DNA of 64,000 nucleotides from Tigriopus japonicus (taxonomy: Eukaryota > Arthropoda > Copepoda > Harpacticoida > Harpacticidae): contig JAAGOF010000109.1 in NCBI GenBank assembly GCA_010645155.1, positions 741,158 to 805,157 of the forward strand, read 5' to 3'. Every line of letters starts with the position of its first letter. Position 1 is the stretch's first letter. The translations under genes were made by a program, and so were the position numbers. This document shows positions 1 through 10,600 of the stretch, one piece after another. The notes below the pieces were generated by a model. It saw only the letters and a program-made list of their open reading frames with translations. It had not been told where the DNA came from and ran no database searches.

Positions 1-35
1 TTGGAGGACCTTCCAGATCCAATGCACAGCTCTAG

Positions 36-117
36 TACACACTTTTTTTCAAATAGAAATCATTTTGGTGCACGTCTTTCCAAATAAAAATCATCTTTAT
101 ACACGTTTTTTGAATAT
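36..117 (+). repeat. Imperfect tandem repeat, about 33-base unit
   Basis: Units of the form (T/G)(A/C)CACG.CTTT..CAAATA.AAATCAT occur about two and a half times in a row. Confidence 0.4.
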
Positions 118-349
118 CGTCGATTTCACGCCTTGGAGAGCACCGTGGAGCTCTGTGTTCCTACAATACTTGATCCACACTTCAAGACCACTTGCTTCCG
201 TGATGATTCCAAAAGAGGCTTTGTTTGGATCAAGTAATGTTCCATTTATCCAAACGACAATAGCTCCACAACCTGCAAGTCAAAGACAAATTATTCCATC
301 TAATTCCTCTTTGTGGGAATCCTCATCCAGTAAAAAATAATCTAGAAAA

Positions 350-436
350 GGGGTCCGCAACCTTGATCAAGGCCAACAAAATTTGGCAATTTGTTGTTAG
401 GGGCCCACCACGTTGGTAGGTTCAGGAGCCCACAAT
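350..436 (-). mobile_element. hAT-like MITE fragment, same family as 43030-43258
   Basis: This stretch begins GGGGTCCGCAACC and includes TCAAGGCC, TTAGGGGCCC and ACGTTGGTAGGTTCAGG, ending near CCCACAAT. The reverse complement of 43258-43160 carries the same ordered blocks. Only the end with the CAGGGG-type terminal repeat remains here; the other end was not found. Confidence 0.5.
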
Positions 437-1588
437 CGGAAAAACGACATTTTGTTGTAGATAATTCAAGGCAAGATGTTCTTAGATTGTTCAAGTTGTG
501 TTGAGAATGAGCGCAATGAAGCTCTCCGTTTTGGTCCGGGGAGAATTTCCGCCAGAAAGTTGGTTTCTTAATCCGTTTTTGAGAGGAATTTGCGTGTCTA
601 TGAAGGTCCATAGATCTTGAAAAATGAAAATTTGGTTGTAAGTGAATCATTGTTAATGAACCAGGAAACCATTCACATTGTGTGTTTCTGTACCGTTCGC
701 CGTTTGTTCCGTTTATTAACTTGTGGGGCATTCTAATGTTTGTTTTTAGTAACGTTGTTTGGGAGTGACCACTCTCTATATTCAAAAAAGTATATCTTTA
801 GAATGTATCAAAATATGTTTTGAGTTTGAGAATTTGAAAAACGTTCTTAGGAGTAAAGGTTTATGTTTCCTCATGTTCATCATTTTGTTCAAGAAATCCC
901 ATATCTCACTTACTACAGAGTAACATGCAATAAACACTTAAATTTTGGCTCTGAGCATTACAATTAAGTAATTTGCAGAATTTTACATCATTGGTAAGCA
1001 GCAACTTTATTCATTTATCGGCAGTTATTCGTAAACAAGATACATAACATTCTGCATGCAGCATTTTTCAAGAAAAACTAGTCTTCAATTCAGCTTTTAT
1101 TATATTGCAAGTTTTAACTGTTTTGAAAAGCAACCAAAAATGATTTTTTACAATTGCGAAAAATCCAAACTAATCAAAAGAAAAGGAGAACTAGAAAATC
1201 AAACGAATTGTGAGACACAGATAACGATAGATATTTCTTGACCTGAACAAAACTTTGAGTCACCCTTCTGATGTGGACTATTTTGGACATAGAGCTATTA
1301 GTAGAAGGATAATAGAACCGATAGAGCGAGAAGACAAAATAGCACTTTCCCAACATACAAATGGGTTTCAAAATAATATGAAATGATATCTTGTTAAAAT
1401 AAAATGATGTCATGTTCTTTCTATAAGAGCCAAGCTGACATTGTGGGATTGAAAGACGTCACAAAAATTCTATTATTATAACGCTTTTGGGACAGTGGCT
1501 GTCTTCCGGTTCGGTTTTGGACTCGGAGGTTCGGGGTGGTTCGGTTCGATTTTAACTCGGTTCGGTCAACTCGAAACTCGAAAACTTG

Positions 1589-1623
1589 CTCGAAATCCAT
1601 CAGTAATAAAAATGGATTTCGAG
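1589..1623. repeat. Perfect 12-base hairpin
   Basis: CTCGAAATCCAT (1589-1600) and ATGGATTTCGAG (1612-1623) are exact reverse complements around an 11-base loop. It follows a TTCGG-rich tract at 1497-1580 that resembles the CGGTT-rich ends of the element at 46317-46595, so it may be the remnant of a similar element. Confidence 0.45.
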
Positions 1624-2200
1624 TTGGCAGTGCTGCCATATTTTATAGTAGATTAGGTCTATAGAGTGTTGAAAAGCTTAGTTGTGGTCAGATTTTTGAC
1701 CCTAAAAACCGAAATGGCGAAACTCTGCCAAAAATCCAACTCGAAACACATCAGTAATTTTGTGCTTTGCTAACTAACTCAAGTAAACTCAAATTTGAGG
1801 TTAATTTGCAACCCTGATCCAAAGTTACAAAAGTCAGGGGCGCGTTTCAGTGCTTCTTAACGAAAAACTGGTTTATGAAGATAGGTAGGCAGAAGGGAAT
1901 ACCATTTCACTGAAGGTAAATTGGCGACCCCTGTGTACGATGTCACGAAAAAAAGCTTGCCCAAGCGCCCAAGTCACATCACTAGTGCATGACAGCGCTG
2001 GCTTGCCTTCGCAGGGAATTTGAATGAATATATTTTCTTTTTTTGTGTATTTTAAGTGATATTTTATATTATTCTGGGCTATTTTGACATGAGCTCCAAA
2101 GCTCGAAAAATTTCATTTATTCTTGCAATATTGAAAAGCTATATGAAATCTTTGGGAATTTGTTTTTTCATATAACTGTAGCGTTTTTCGGCCTTTTGGG

Positions 2201-2370
2201 GGTCAAAAATGGACCATTCAAAGTCAAATAACTCAGCTGTTGCTGAATGATTTTTTATTCAATTTGAATTCGTAGGGTAACCAAACGGTCTCTAAATATG
2301 GGTGAAATAGTTTATTAAAAATGCTTTGATTAATAGTTTTTTTAGGTATATAACTTTTTCCCCTGACCTA
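2201..2370 (+). repeat. Diverged dispersed repeat, copy 1
   Basis: It shares AAAATGGACCATTCAAA, then CTCAGC, a Phe/Lys-like T/A-rich middle, and TTTTTTTAGGTA..T with copy 2 at 3041-3195, in the same order and orientation. It has no coding frame. Confidence 0.4.
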
Positions 2371-3040
2371 AACTTACATAATACAAAAAAAAGAAAAGTT
2401 GTTCCCCATTAAATTGTGGGTCCAAAAAGTGCCATGATGTCTTTGGGTATTTTGATTCAAACCTAAAAAGCCATTCGGAACACTGTGTAAAGGATGGTAT
2501 TGAAATCATTCTCATTTTTATTGGACAGTACACCAATGAGAATTATCAAAACTACCAGCAAATTGGATTTTGTACGTATGTTTACAAATAAATGGTCCCC
2601 AACCATTTTCCCTCTTTTAGGACATTTCAAGATCAAGTAAATTGAGTATTTCGCATTATTTGTGATTGAATTACTGTTGATTTCATTTTTGGGAAAAAAA
2701 GAGAACAAACATCTCGCTAGTTGGCGTGTATCTGACAAACAAACAAAAATACCCAAAATTGAAATGAAGCCTCTTGTCCTGGCAGGATATTGGACCTCCA
2801 AGCTGCCTTGCCAAAGGCCGTCTTTGAACAGGCAAATGATGCAAAAGCCACTCATCAATTGAATTCAAAGTTATTGCTTTTTATGTTGCAACATTAGCAA
2901 AAAGGAAAGAGCATTAATTTTAGAGTGTTAAACAGAGTACCGTATAGTCTTGGAGTATCCATTGCTTCTAAGATAATGAGATCAAATATTTCTGTATGGT
3001 ATGTATGTATTTTGTCAAAATTAGAATTTGATCCAAAGTT

Positions 3041-3195
3041 AGTCCAAAATGGAACATTCAAACCGGAATACCTCAGCAACTTTGAGACTTTTTTCAAATT
3101 TCAATTCAAGTAGACTCCAAAAGATGAGGTGGATAGTCTTGTAAAAATAAATCACTTTAATATTTTTTTTAGGTACGTGCCTTTTTCAACAGGAA
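3041..3195 (+). repeat. Diverged dispersed repeat, copy 2
   Basis: It has the blocks AAAATGGAACATTCAAA, CTCAGC, TTCAATTC, and a T-run followed by AGGTACGTGCCTTTTTC. It corresponds to copy 1 about 840 bases upstream. Confidence 0.4.
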
Positions 3196-3639
3196 GTATT
3201 TTTGAAGTGGTGTCCTTGTTGTCATTCTCAAGGTCTGAAAATCACATCATTTTTTGAGTAATTCCATTCAACCTGAAAGTAATTACAAGTATATTTCAAT
3301 CCTTGTACACAAACGTCTCTACAAAGGTACAGTATACCAACACTTCATGCAATAACTTGAGAGGAAGTGGGTCGTAGATGCCATCAAGCTAGAGATCTTC
3401 TTGGTGATGTTGGCACGATCGCGCTCAGAGCCATTTATGACAGTGGATGACAATGATGCGCTTACGCCGTTCTTGGATGCCAATACACATCTCTCTCTCT
3501 CTACCTGTTGGTTGTCTGTCAGATCAAACCATACCACTCAAGGTCGGTGGTTGGTAGGCCCGGCAGTCCACCTCAGTTGAAATTCGAACACTTTTGTAGC
3601 CACATTCACTTGGAAAGTTGAACAGAATTAGGTCACAAG

Positions 3640-5538
3640 ATGGCCTCTGTCAGGTTTTGGCAGTTTCTTTTGTTAATGGTGATAAATTCTTTTTTGTGCT
3701 TATCCGTGATTGCTCAAGATGATACTAGAGCTGATGATCGTTGCGGTCCAGACAATTTGGCACCCAATGGTGAACCCGCCAAGTGCAAAAACATCCCTCC
3801 ATTTCCAACTTGTTGCCAGAAAAATGGCCATTGTGGATGGGATTGCGATGGGAGTAAGGGCTCTGATTTTCTTCAATTTATTTGAGTTATCTTTTAACAA
3901 GTTTTGATGCTGTTCCATAAGTTGCTACCAATGATGATATTAAGAATGGAGCTTTGCCGAAACCAGTGGTTCAAGTTACCGAAAAACCCATTTATGTGAG
4001 TAATGGGAGGTATCGTTCTGATGGACGTTGTGGTCCCACCAATCCACTCGAAGATGGGATCACTCCCGCAGAATGCGATCCAAATTCAGGGTTTTATTGT
4101 TGCTCTGCTCATGGATTTTGTGGATCTGAGGAAGAACATTGTTATTGCGACACTTGTGTCAATTATAGACCCATTAAGGTAATTCATTGCCATTATCCTC
4201 TTCTGTAAACGTTTAGGTATTTATGTGCTTGATATCTTGTGCATAGATCGATGGTAAAGTTCGATCTGACCGCCGTTGTGGAGCAGAATTTCCGTTAGAC
4301 GATGGAACTCCAGCTGAGTGCAATCCAAATAGTGAGAACCCTTGTTGTTCCAAATGGGGTTATTGTGGACCTGGTGACAGGTGATTTTTTTGGCTTTTAA
4401 TCCTAGGATGTCAATGTTCCAAAACTTTTTTGTTTCCATGTTCCAGCCATTGTGCTTGTCCTGATTGCATTGATTATCGAACTAGTAGTGACATAAATTT
4501 TCAAAAAGGTCTGAGTTCTATATTTTTTTGCGTAATCTTGAAAAGTCTAGGCTTTAAAGATGCTCCTTTTTTTCTTGCAGAGATCATTATTCCATTTGAC
4601 ACCGCGAGAGTTCGCTCAGATAGACGTTGTGGGGCCAAATATCCAATGAAGGATGGATCTCCCTCCGAATGTGATCCCAATGGACCAAATCCGTGCTGCT
4701 CTGAATGGAACTATTGTGGACCTGGATCGGAGTGAGTAAAACTCAATAACTATGAAGATCACTGGAGGTAATTCATGCTCATTTTTTTCGTGTTTCTCTC
4801 TTTAGCCATTGTGATTGTCCAAATTGTGTGGATTTCCGGTCTGCAGAACAGAAAAGTAATTATACATTAGTCACATTTCTTTCCACTTGGTCGTTTATGA
4901 GGATGGAAGTTCATAATTTGGGGTTGGGCCATTTTGGAACATGTTGTTAGGTTTTGTTAATTAGAAGTTAATTATGTTGCACACAAAACTAACAGAAATA
5001 GAGATGTGCAGGATTCTATTTACTAACTTTTTCCTCTTTTTTTTGTTTTTCCCACCTCGGTTGTGTTCTTCGCGTATTAATCCATAGGATGGGTTTTACG
5101 TCTATTTGTAAACCGTAATATACTGTAATTACGGCGTTCCATCGAATATTGATCTCTTTCTCTTGGAATTTAAAGATGAAAAATAAAAATTATAATTGGC
5201 ACCTTTCTTATTTTCTCCAAAGAAGACAACCCTTACATATTGAAGATTGAAAAACTTGTTTATCTAACCTATCCAAAAAAGCACCCTGATTTTATTGTTC
5301 ATGATCGAAAGGCATATTTTTTTTTCTTTTGCAAATAGGCCAAGAGGATTTTGTGGGCAAAGTACGGAAGGACAGGCGATGCGGAGCAGAGTTTCCTTTG
5401 CCAAATTCCAAGGAACCTTCAGAATGCGACCCACAATCTGAGAACTTTTGTTGTTCTAAATGGGGATACTGTGGATTTGATGCCGACCATTGTGATTGCG
5501 AAGAGTGCGTCAATTACCAAAATGTATACAAGAAATGA
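3640..5538 (+). CDS. Secreted protein with five tandem hevein-like (chitin-binding type 1) modules, seven exons
   Basis: Exons 3640-3853, 3922-4178, 4247-4380, 4447-4508, 4581-4731, 4806-4855 and 5339-5538 join in frame (intron phases 1,0,2,1,2,1) through GT-AG introns and give 355 residues. Residues 1 to about 26 are a signal peptide with a hydrophobic core and a VIAQ end. Five modules follow, with first cysteines near residues 34, 108, 168, 239 and 304. Modules 2-5 have eight cysteines in the order C-G..C..CC-S..G.CG..HC.C..C, the hevein/type-1 chitin-binding pattern; modules 3-5 begin with (S/K)DRRCG. Module 1 has lost the last HC.C..C part. The start is the ATG directly before the hydrophobic core. 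There is no catalytic domain and no membrane segment. Known for the family: hevein modules bind chitin and N-acetylglucosamine polymers. Inferred: an extracellular chitin- or glycan-binding protein of cuticle, gut or defence. The exon joins are very secure; the ligand is not tested. Confidence 0.88.
3739..5523 (+). repeat. Array of five cysteine-rich modules with differing internal introns
   Basis: Approximate module positions are 3739-3853, 4028-4166, 4277-4474, 4631-4833 and 5379-5514. Modules 3 and 4 are each cut by a phase-2 intron at the same place, just after YCGPG(D/S) and before HC.C. Modules 2 and 5 are uninterrupted. The links between modules carry phase 1 or phase 0 introns. Modules 3 and 4 therefore look like the product of a two-exon unit duplication. 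Confidence 0.75.
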
Positions 5539-5548
5539 ATGCGGATCG

Positions 5549-5554
5549 AATAAA
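5549..5554 (+). terminator. Polyadenylation signal AATAAA of the hevein-module gene
   Basis: A canonical AATAAA starts 11 bases after the stop codon at 5536-5538. This implies a very short 3' UTR. It supports the stop at 5538 as the true gene end. Confidence 0.6.
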
Positions 5555-6908
5555 TTTCGGAACAGTTCCAGAATTGATATTATGACCGTTTTTTTTATCT
5601 GAAAAGTTTCCCATAGAAAATGTTCATTCAATTATAATTAAAACGCCAATACTTAGATGGAAAACAGAAGTTACGTTTGTCTCATTTATTTAAAAATCCG
5701 AGATTATTTGAGCTGGAAATCACAAAGCAAAAAAAGCAAACCAAGAAGAATCAGGCCCGTAAAAAATGAAAATTTCGTCAATTTAGAAAGAAGTCTGCTG
5801 TTTTTTTTAACCCATCAGAATCTCTCCTATTCATATCTATCAGTTAGGTGTTAAAAAAGGTTCCTCTACTGAGAAAACCCCCCAAAACGTTTACTGATTT
5901 AGCTCAAACTCGCAGAGTATAAATAACTCAAGCAACGTGAATAGCGGAAATGGTAGTTTTGCGCCTTTTCCTGTTTTGCACACAACTTGATCAACACAAG
6001 TAAGAAAAATAAACTTTCATCGCGAAATTCAATAATCTAAACGTCGTCAGTTCTAAGTGGTTTATTGGCAAGAATAGAAGTATAATTCTTTAAAATTGCA
6101 TACATTTGCACCGTGGTTGATTGCAAAATTGCAAAAGAGGACAATGTGAAGAATGCAATTACAACATAACAGTAGTACTGGCTTCATGATTCCGGGTTCA
6201 ATTCGCCTTTTTCCATAAGTATTGTAAAATCTGCAAGGTTTCGATATTTTTGATGACTCGACTTGAATGCCAGCGAGAAGGTGAATTAACAGAGAGCAGA
6301 CACGCTTCTCCAATCCTTCTTTTGCGTCAATATTTTTTTCGGATTGATCATGCTCCTCATGGTGGTTGAGAGGGTAAATTGAAGGTATATAAGGTCATAA
6401 TATCTAGGTAGAGAGTGAGTATTCATCATGCCACCATCATAGTCCACTTTCGGGGGCACGATTTCCAGTACATAACGTGCATAGGTCGGACGTCCAGTGC
6501 GTAAAATCGGCTCCGCTGTGACACTTGTGTGGCTTAGGAAGGATATAGTAGCTTAAGTATTTATCACAGTTTTTTCACACTGGGAGTAGTACATTTCAAT
6601 CAGACTGGAGAGACGTTTGGGAGGCACAAGAAGACCCTCTTTCGTCTCGCTTTGCAAGTGTTTCTTCATGTCATGTTTCTGCCACAAAAAGGAAATAAAA
6701 ATAAATCTCGTCAAGGTTAACTTGGATATCAGGGTATATCCTTCGCCCTCGGTCACAATCATCCGGACTCTGGATTCTTATGCAAGGCAAACACACCCTT
6801 TGTAGTGCGTGATGGTGGTATTATCATCATTATTATTATTGTTGTCGTTGTGGTTGCAGTAGAAGTAATTTTTGATCTGACTGGCTGGAGGGAGCGAGAA
6901 ATGAGCCT
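5555..6908. other. Convergent intergenic region
   Basis: It lies between the 3' ends of two genes on opposite strands. The AATAAA on the minus strand nearest to a plausible 3' end of the SEA gene is at 6061-6066, about 840 bases past its stop. Nothing else was recognised. Confidence 0.45.
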
Positions 6909-7606
6909 CTAGAAATCGTCGTCGTACGAGGGTCTTCGGCCACCTTTGGTCAAGTAGGTATTGGTATTGTATCCTCCGGCGGCTGCGGCTTGTTGCTTTC
7001 CGAGGCCGGATGGACCCGCACGGAAGTCGTCATAGTAACCATCCCACTCAGTCTTCCAGGAATCGTACAACTGGCTCTGATAAGGGCTTGGAGAGGTCTT
7101 GGAATAACCCCCTCCACTACTACTGCTATTGTTGGATTGACGCTGAAAAGGAGGATAAAGGGGATATAAAGTATGAATACACACCAACACACACTTGATC
7201 TATAAGTTGAGGGTTATTTTGAGCTCGACTAAAGTTTGGGAAGGCTTTGGTTACCTGTATTCCTCTTTTGAAGGAAATCATGATCCGTCAACTGAGAGCG
7301 TTTGGTAAAGTAAACCACACCAGTCAGTGAATGAGTAAGAGTTAGATTATTGATAGTGTTTGTGGATCTCACCTTGTACTTTTGGCCACTTTCGGTAAAG
7401 TAGCGATCGTTATTCCACGCATCGTCCAAGTCGTAATCCTCTTGAGGGAAGTATTGCTGCTCATATGGAGGAGGCATTCCATTGACCAACGCGGCCCCGC
7501 TCATGACTCCACCATTCTTATTCAACTCGTGGATCATTTCCTGGGTCAATTGATGGTGGTCGTGTTTCTTTTTCTTGGCAATGGCTCTCCTTCGCCGATT
7601 GGTGAG
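6909..7606 (-). CDS. Exons 7 and 8: cytoplasmic tail with PPPY motif
   Basis: Exon 7 (7606-7373) begins with a basic patch (RRRR...KKKK) and holds MPPPYEQQYF, a PPxY motif that in known proteins binds WW domains such as those of Nedd4-type ligases. An acidic Tyr-containing stretch follows. Exon 8 (7142-6909) is Ser/Gly/Tyr-rich, has several Trp and Tyr residues, and ends in SYDDDF. The tail is about 155 residues long, much longer than a simple anchor, so intracellular partners are likely (inference). Confidence 0.8.
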
Positions 7607-10600
7607 CTGTAACAGAGATAGAGACGGGGAAGTGGTAAAGCGGTAATTCAACTTCTTTTTGGAGTCAGTACATCCCCGGCAAGCCTCAGAATTTATTGGC
7701 TTCAATTCCGAGGCCCCACCGACCTTGTTCCCAAAACTCGTATAACAAATTAGTCTTCATGGTCAACTTGCGAGCCCATAAAACTGTTCCCCTATGGTTA
7801 TGAAACAAGAGATCCCTTCAGAGATAACCTGGCCAAGCAACCAAGGTGACACTATGGTGAGAAGAAATAAATCAGTGTCTCAACTTCTTCCTCTTTGGTC
7901 AACTCTGACTGATTATTCACTTCGGAAACATGTTTTAGAGCCTAATAAAACGATCGGCGGCCATATCCTAACGGTATCAGCCGGCAATAAAAAAGTTTTC
8001 ACGATCCACTCGATGAGAATCATATCCCTCATCACCACTTACCACAGTCACACCAAAGATGACGACAAAGAGGAATGATCCCAATCCAATGACAATCACA
8101 GCAATGGCCCAATCAGGCAGGACTCCTTCATCTTGCTCATCTGTCGACGGCGATGTGGTCTCATTCTCGAGAACTATAAGGAGAAATCAATGAGTTAGCA
8201 CTCTTTTTTTAGACGTCAAATCTGCCAAAGGTCGAGCTCACCGATAAAATCGGTGAACTTGGGGTCCACTCTGAAACGTCCTAGTTTGGCTGTGCCATCA
8301 TTGGATTCCATTTGCTGGTTGAGCACGACCTTCAAGTCGTCGGTCTTGACCTCTTCGTCAAAGTTCTTGAAGTAGACATAGTAGTCGACCAGGACGGATC
8401 CCTTGCTAAAGGCCTCAACTTCGATGCGATCAAAGGAATCCCCCAGAAGTGAATTGCGGTAGACCTCACTTAGCTGGAAAACAAAATCAGATGGTGGATT
8501 AAGAAAGCGAAGGCTTGGGTTTATACCGCTCTACTTTATCTGCCTCAGCAGAGTTCGTGCCAGAGGATTTGGACCAACTTGCAAAAACAAAACAACTGAG
8601 AGGCAAACACGAGGGGGCAAGAAAGTTTATAACCTGATTAAAGGCGCTCACCTCACGTTTGACCTTGTCGGCCAGGTCTTGCCATTCAAAGGTGTTTGGA
8701 TCCAGGAAACTATTGGACCATTCAACGCCCTCGCTGATCTTAATGGTGGCTGCCAAACGGCAATTCACTCCACAAGATCCCGGGGTGGTTGGAATAGGAG
8801 ATCGAGTGGTTGTGGTAGTGGTTGTAGTTGTGGTAGTAGTTGTGGTGGTAGTGGTTGTACTCTTGGTAGTTTTGGGCTCTCCATTCTCGTCTCGACCTTC
8901 ATTGGGTGTGGCTGGCGAAGAGGATTCCACGGCCCATCCAGCGAACTCAGTGGTGGTTTTTAACCTGGGTATGAAGAAATAAAAGGAAAGAATTGAATGA
9001 GCTCCCTGGCTGAAATATTTTGAAATATTGTGCTCAAGATTAATGATCGAAATTCTTTGAGTCGCTTCTGGGCACCTCGCCAGCATCTAGACTCGATACC
9101 ATTAATTATGTTTCCTCACCGTGAGGAATCTCGATGCATCTGGGAATAAACCCCGATTTCCTTCGCACTTAAAGCCATGATCTATCATTTGGCTCAGCTG
9201 ACATTGGACGTGGAACTCTTTTGAATGAACTTGAAGTGCCAAAAAAGCGCATTGACAAATGACCTTTCTCAAGTGTGTGGCCAATCATGAACTGTGTGTG
9301 TCCGAAACTCGCATAATCCATCATTAGTTACATAACCAAGAGCAAAGAATCATTCTCACGATACAGTGAAAAACGGGCAACCCGAAAAAGGTTAAAAGCT
9401 GCCTGCTATTGCAGTGCATTGATGCTTTTGCCAAAAAAAGTGTTATTCACGAACATCCAAAAATTGCTCAAGTACATTTGCCCGAAAAAAAACTTCATTC
9501 AAAACAGTCATAATTTGGAGCTTCTTACTCCTCACTCTTCAGTGGAACAAGCGTCCTTTTTCCAAGAAGGGAAACTCCCTCCCATGGAAATACGCAGAAA
9601 TTAAATTAGTGAAATTCGGCGAAAACATCCGAGGAAAAGGCTGCAGTGTCTCCTTTGAATTTGAATTCCTGAGCCAAACGAGAACACCAGCCAATTGCGC
9701 ACAGTTACTGCATACAAATGGGGAAATTAGTTATCTCACCTCTCGCTAAAGGACTTTATGACCGGCACAACTGGAGGTGGAGGTGCTGGGCTGGAATTAC
9801 TGGACGGACGCTCAGGCCTGGGATTGCCCGGTGGGCGTGTCGGGAAGGTCAGGAACGATTTAGGAGCCGGAATACCCGGTTTGGGAGCATCTTCAGCCTC
9901 AGATTCTTCAGGGGGAACGGCGTCAGGATTGAATCCTGGTGGCAAGAAACTGGCAATCTCATCGGTTTTGATGTCGTCGAACAAACTCGAGAGTTGGAGT
10001 TTGAACCCGTCCTCTTCTTCCTCCTTTTCTGTGGAGCTGGAGGACGATGAGGCTGTGGAGGAGGTTGTTGTGGTACTGGTGGTTGTTGTGGAGCTATCCT
10101 CGTCCTTGTCCTGACCATTGTCGGAAGATTCGGATTCAGGAATCTTGAAACCTGGAGGCAGGAACTGGGTGATGTCGTCCACTTTCAAATCGGCAAATAG
10201 CTGGAACGCAGAGAAATGGGGATTGAATTCACAATGAGATGAAAGCAAAATATTTGCACAATTTTCTGGGCTATCGAGCTTCTTCAGCACTTTCAGGTTA
10301 GTTAGGCGAGCGCGTTACGATTTTTTTTCTCGTTCTATGTAATTGATGGCCTAACCAGATGCAGAGTGAGCAAAATTATACCCACTAAGTCTAGTTTTGT
10401 GCATCTCAGGAAGGAAGAAGAGCCTGCTTACGATGAGGATACCATGTCGCATCCTGAGGGGCCTCAAAATGCATTGGAAATTGATCCTTTGTTTTCGTTC
10501 CTCTTCAAATCCTTCAACCATCGTGTTTGCCGTAAATCTACCCAATGAAGACTTTTGAAGTTTACTCGAATATTTGGCAATCCAATTGCAATTCAATTCC

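Larger units (their letters stand above)
1..3639. other. Gene-free upstream region
   Basis: AT-rich, with the repeats and MITE fragment listed here. The longest open frame (342-785, -) is partly made of the MITE fragment and has no domain. No promoter was identified; a TCAGTT near 3573 could be an initiator for the hevein-module gene but is weak evidence. Confidence 0.5.

Noticed and set aside
342..785. 147-codon minus-strand frame
   Set aside because: Its last part is the MITE fragment 350-436 and the remainder has no recognisable domain.
8659..8982. Open frames on the + strand with long Val or Cys/Gly runs
   Set aside because: These are antisense shadows of the poly-Thr coding tract of the minus-strand SEA gene.
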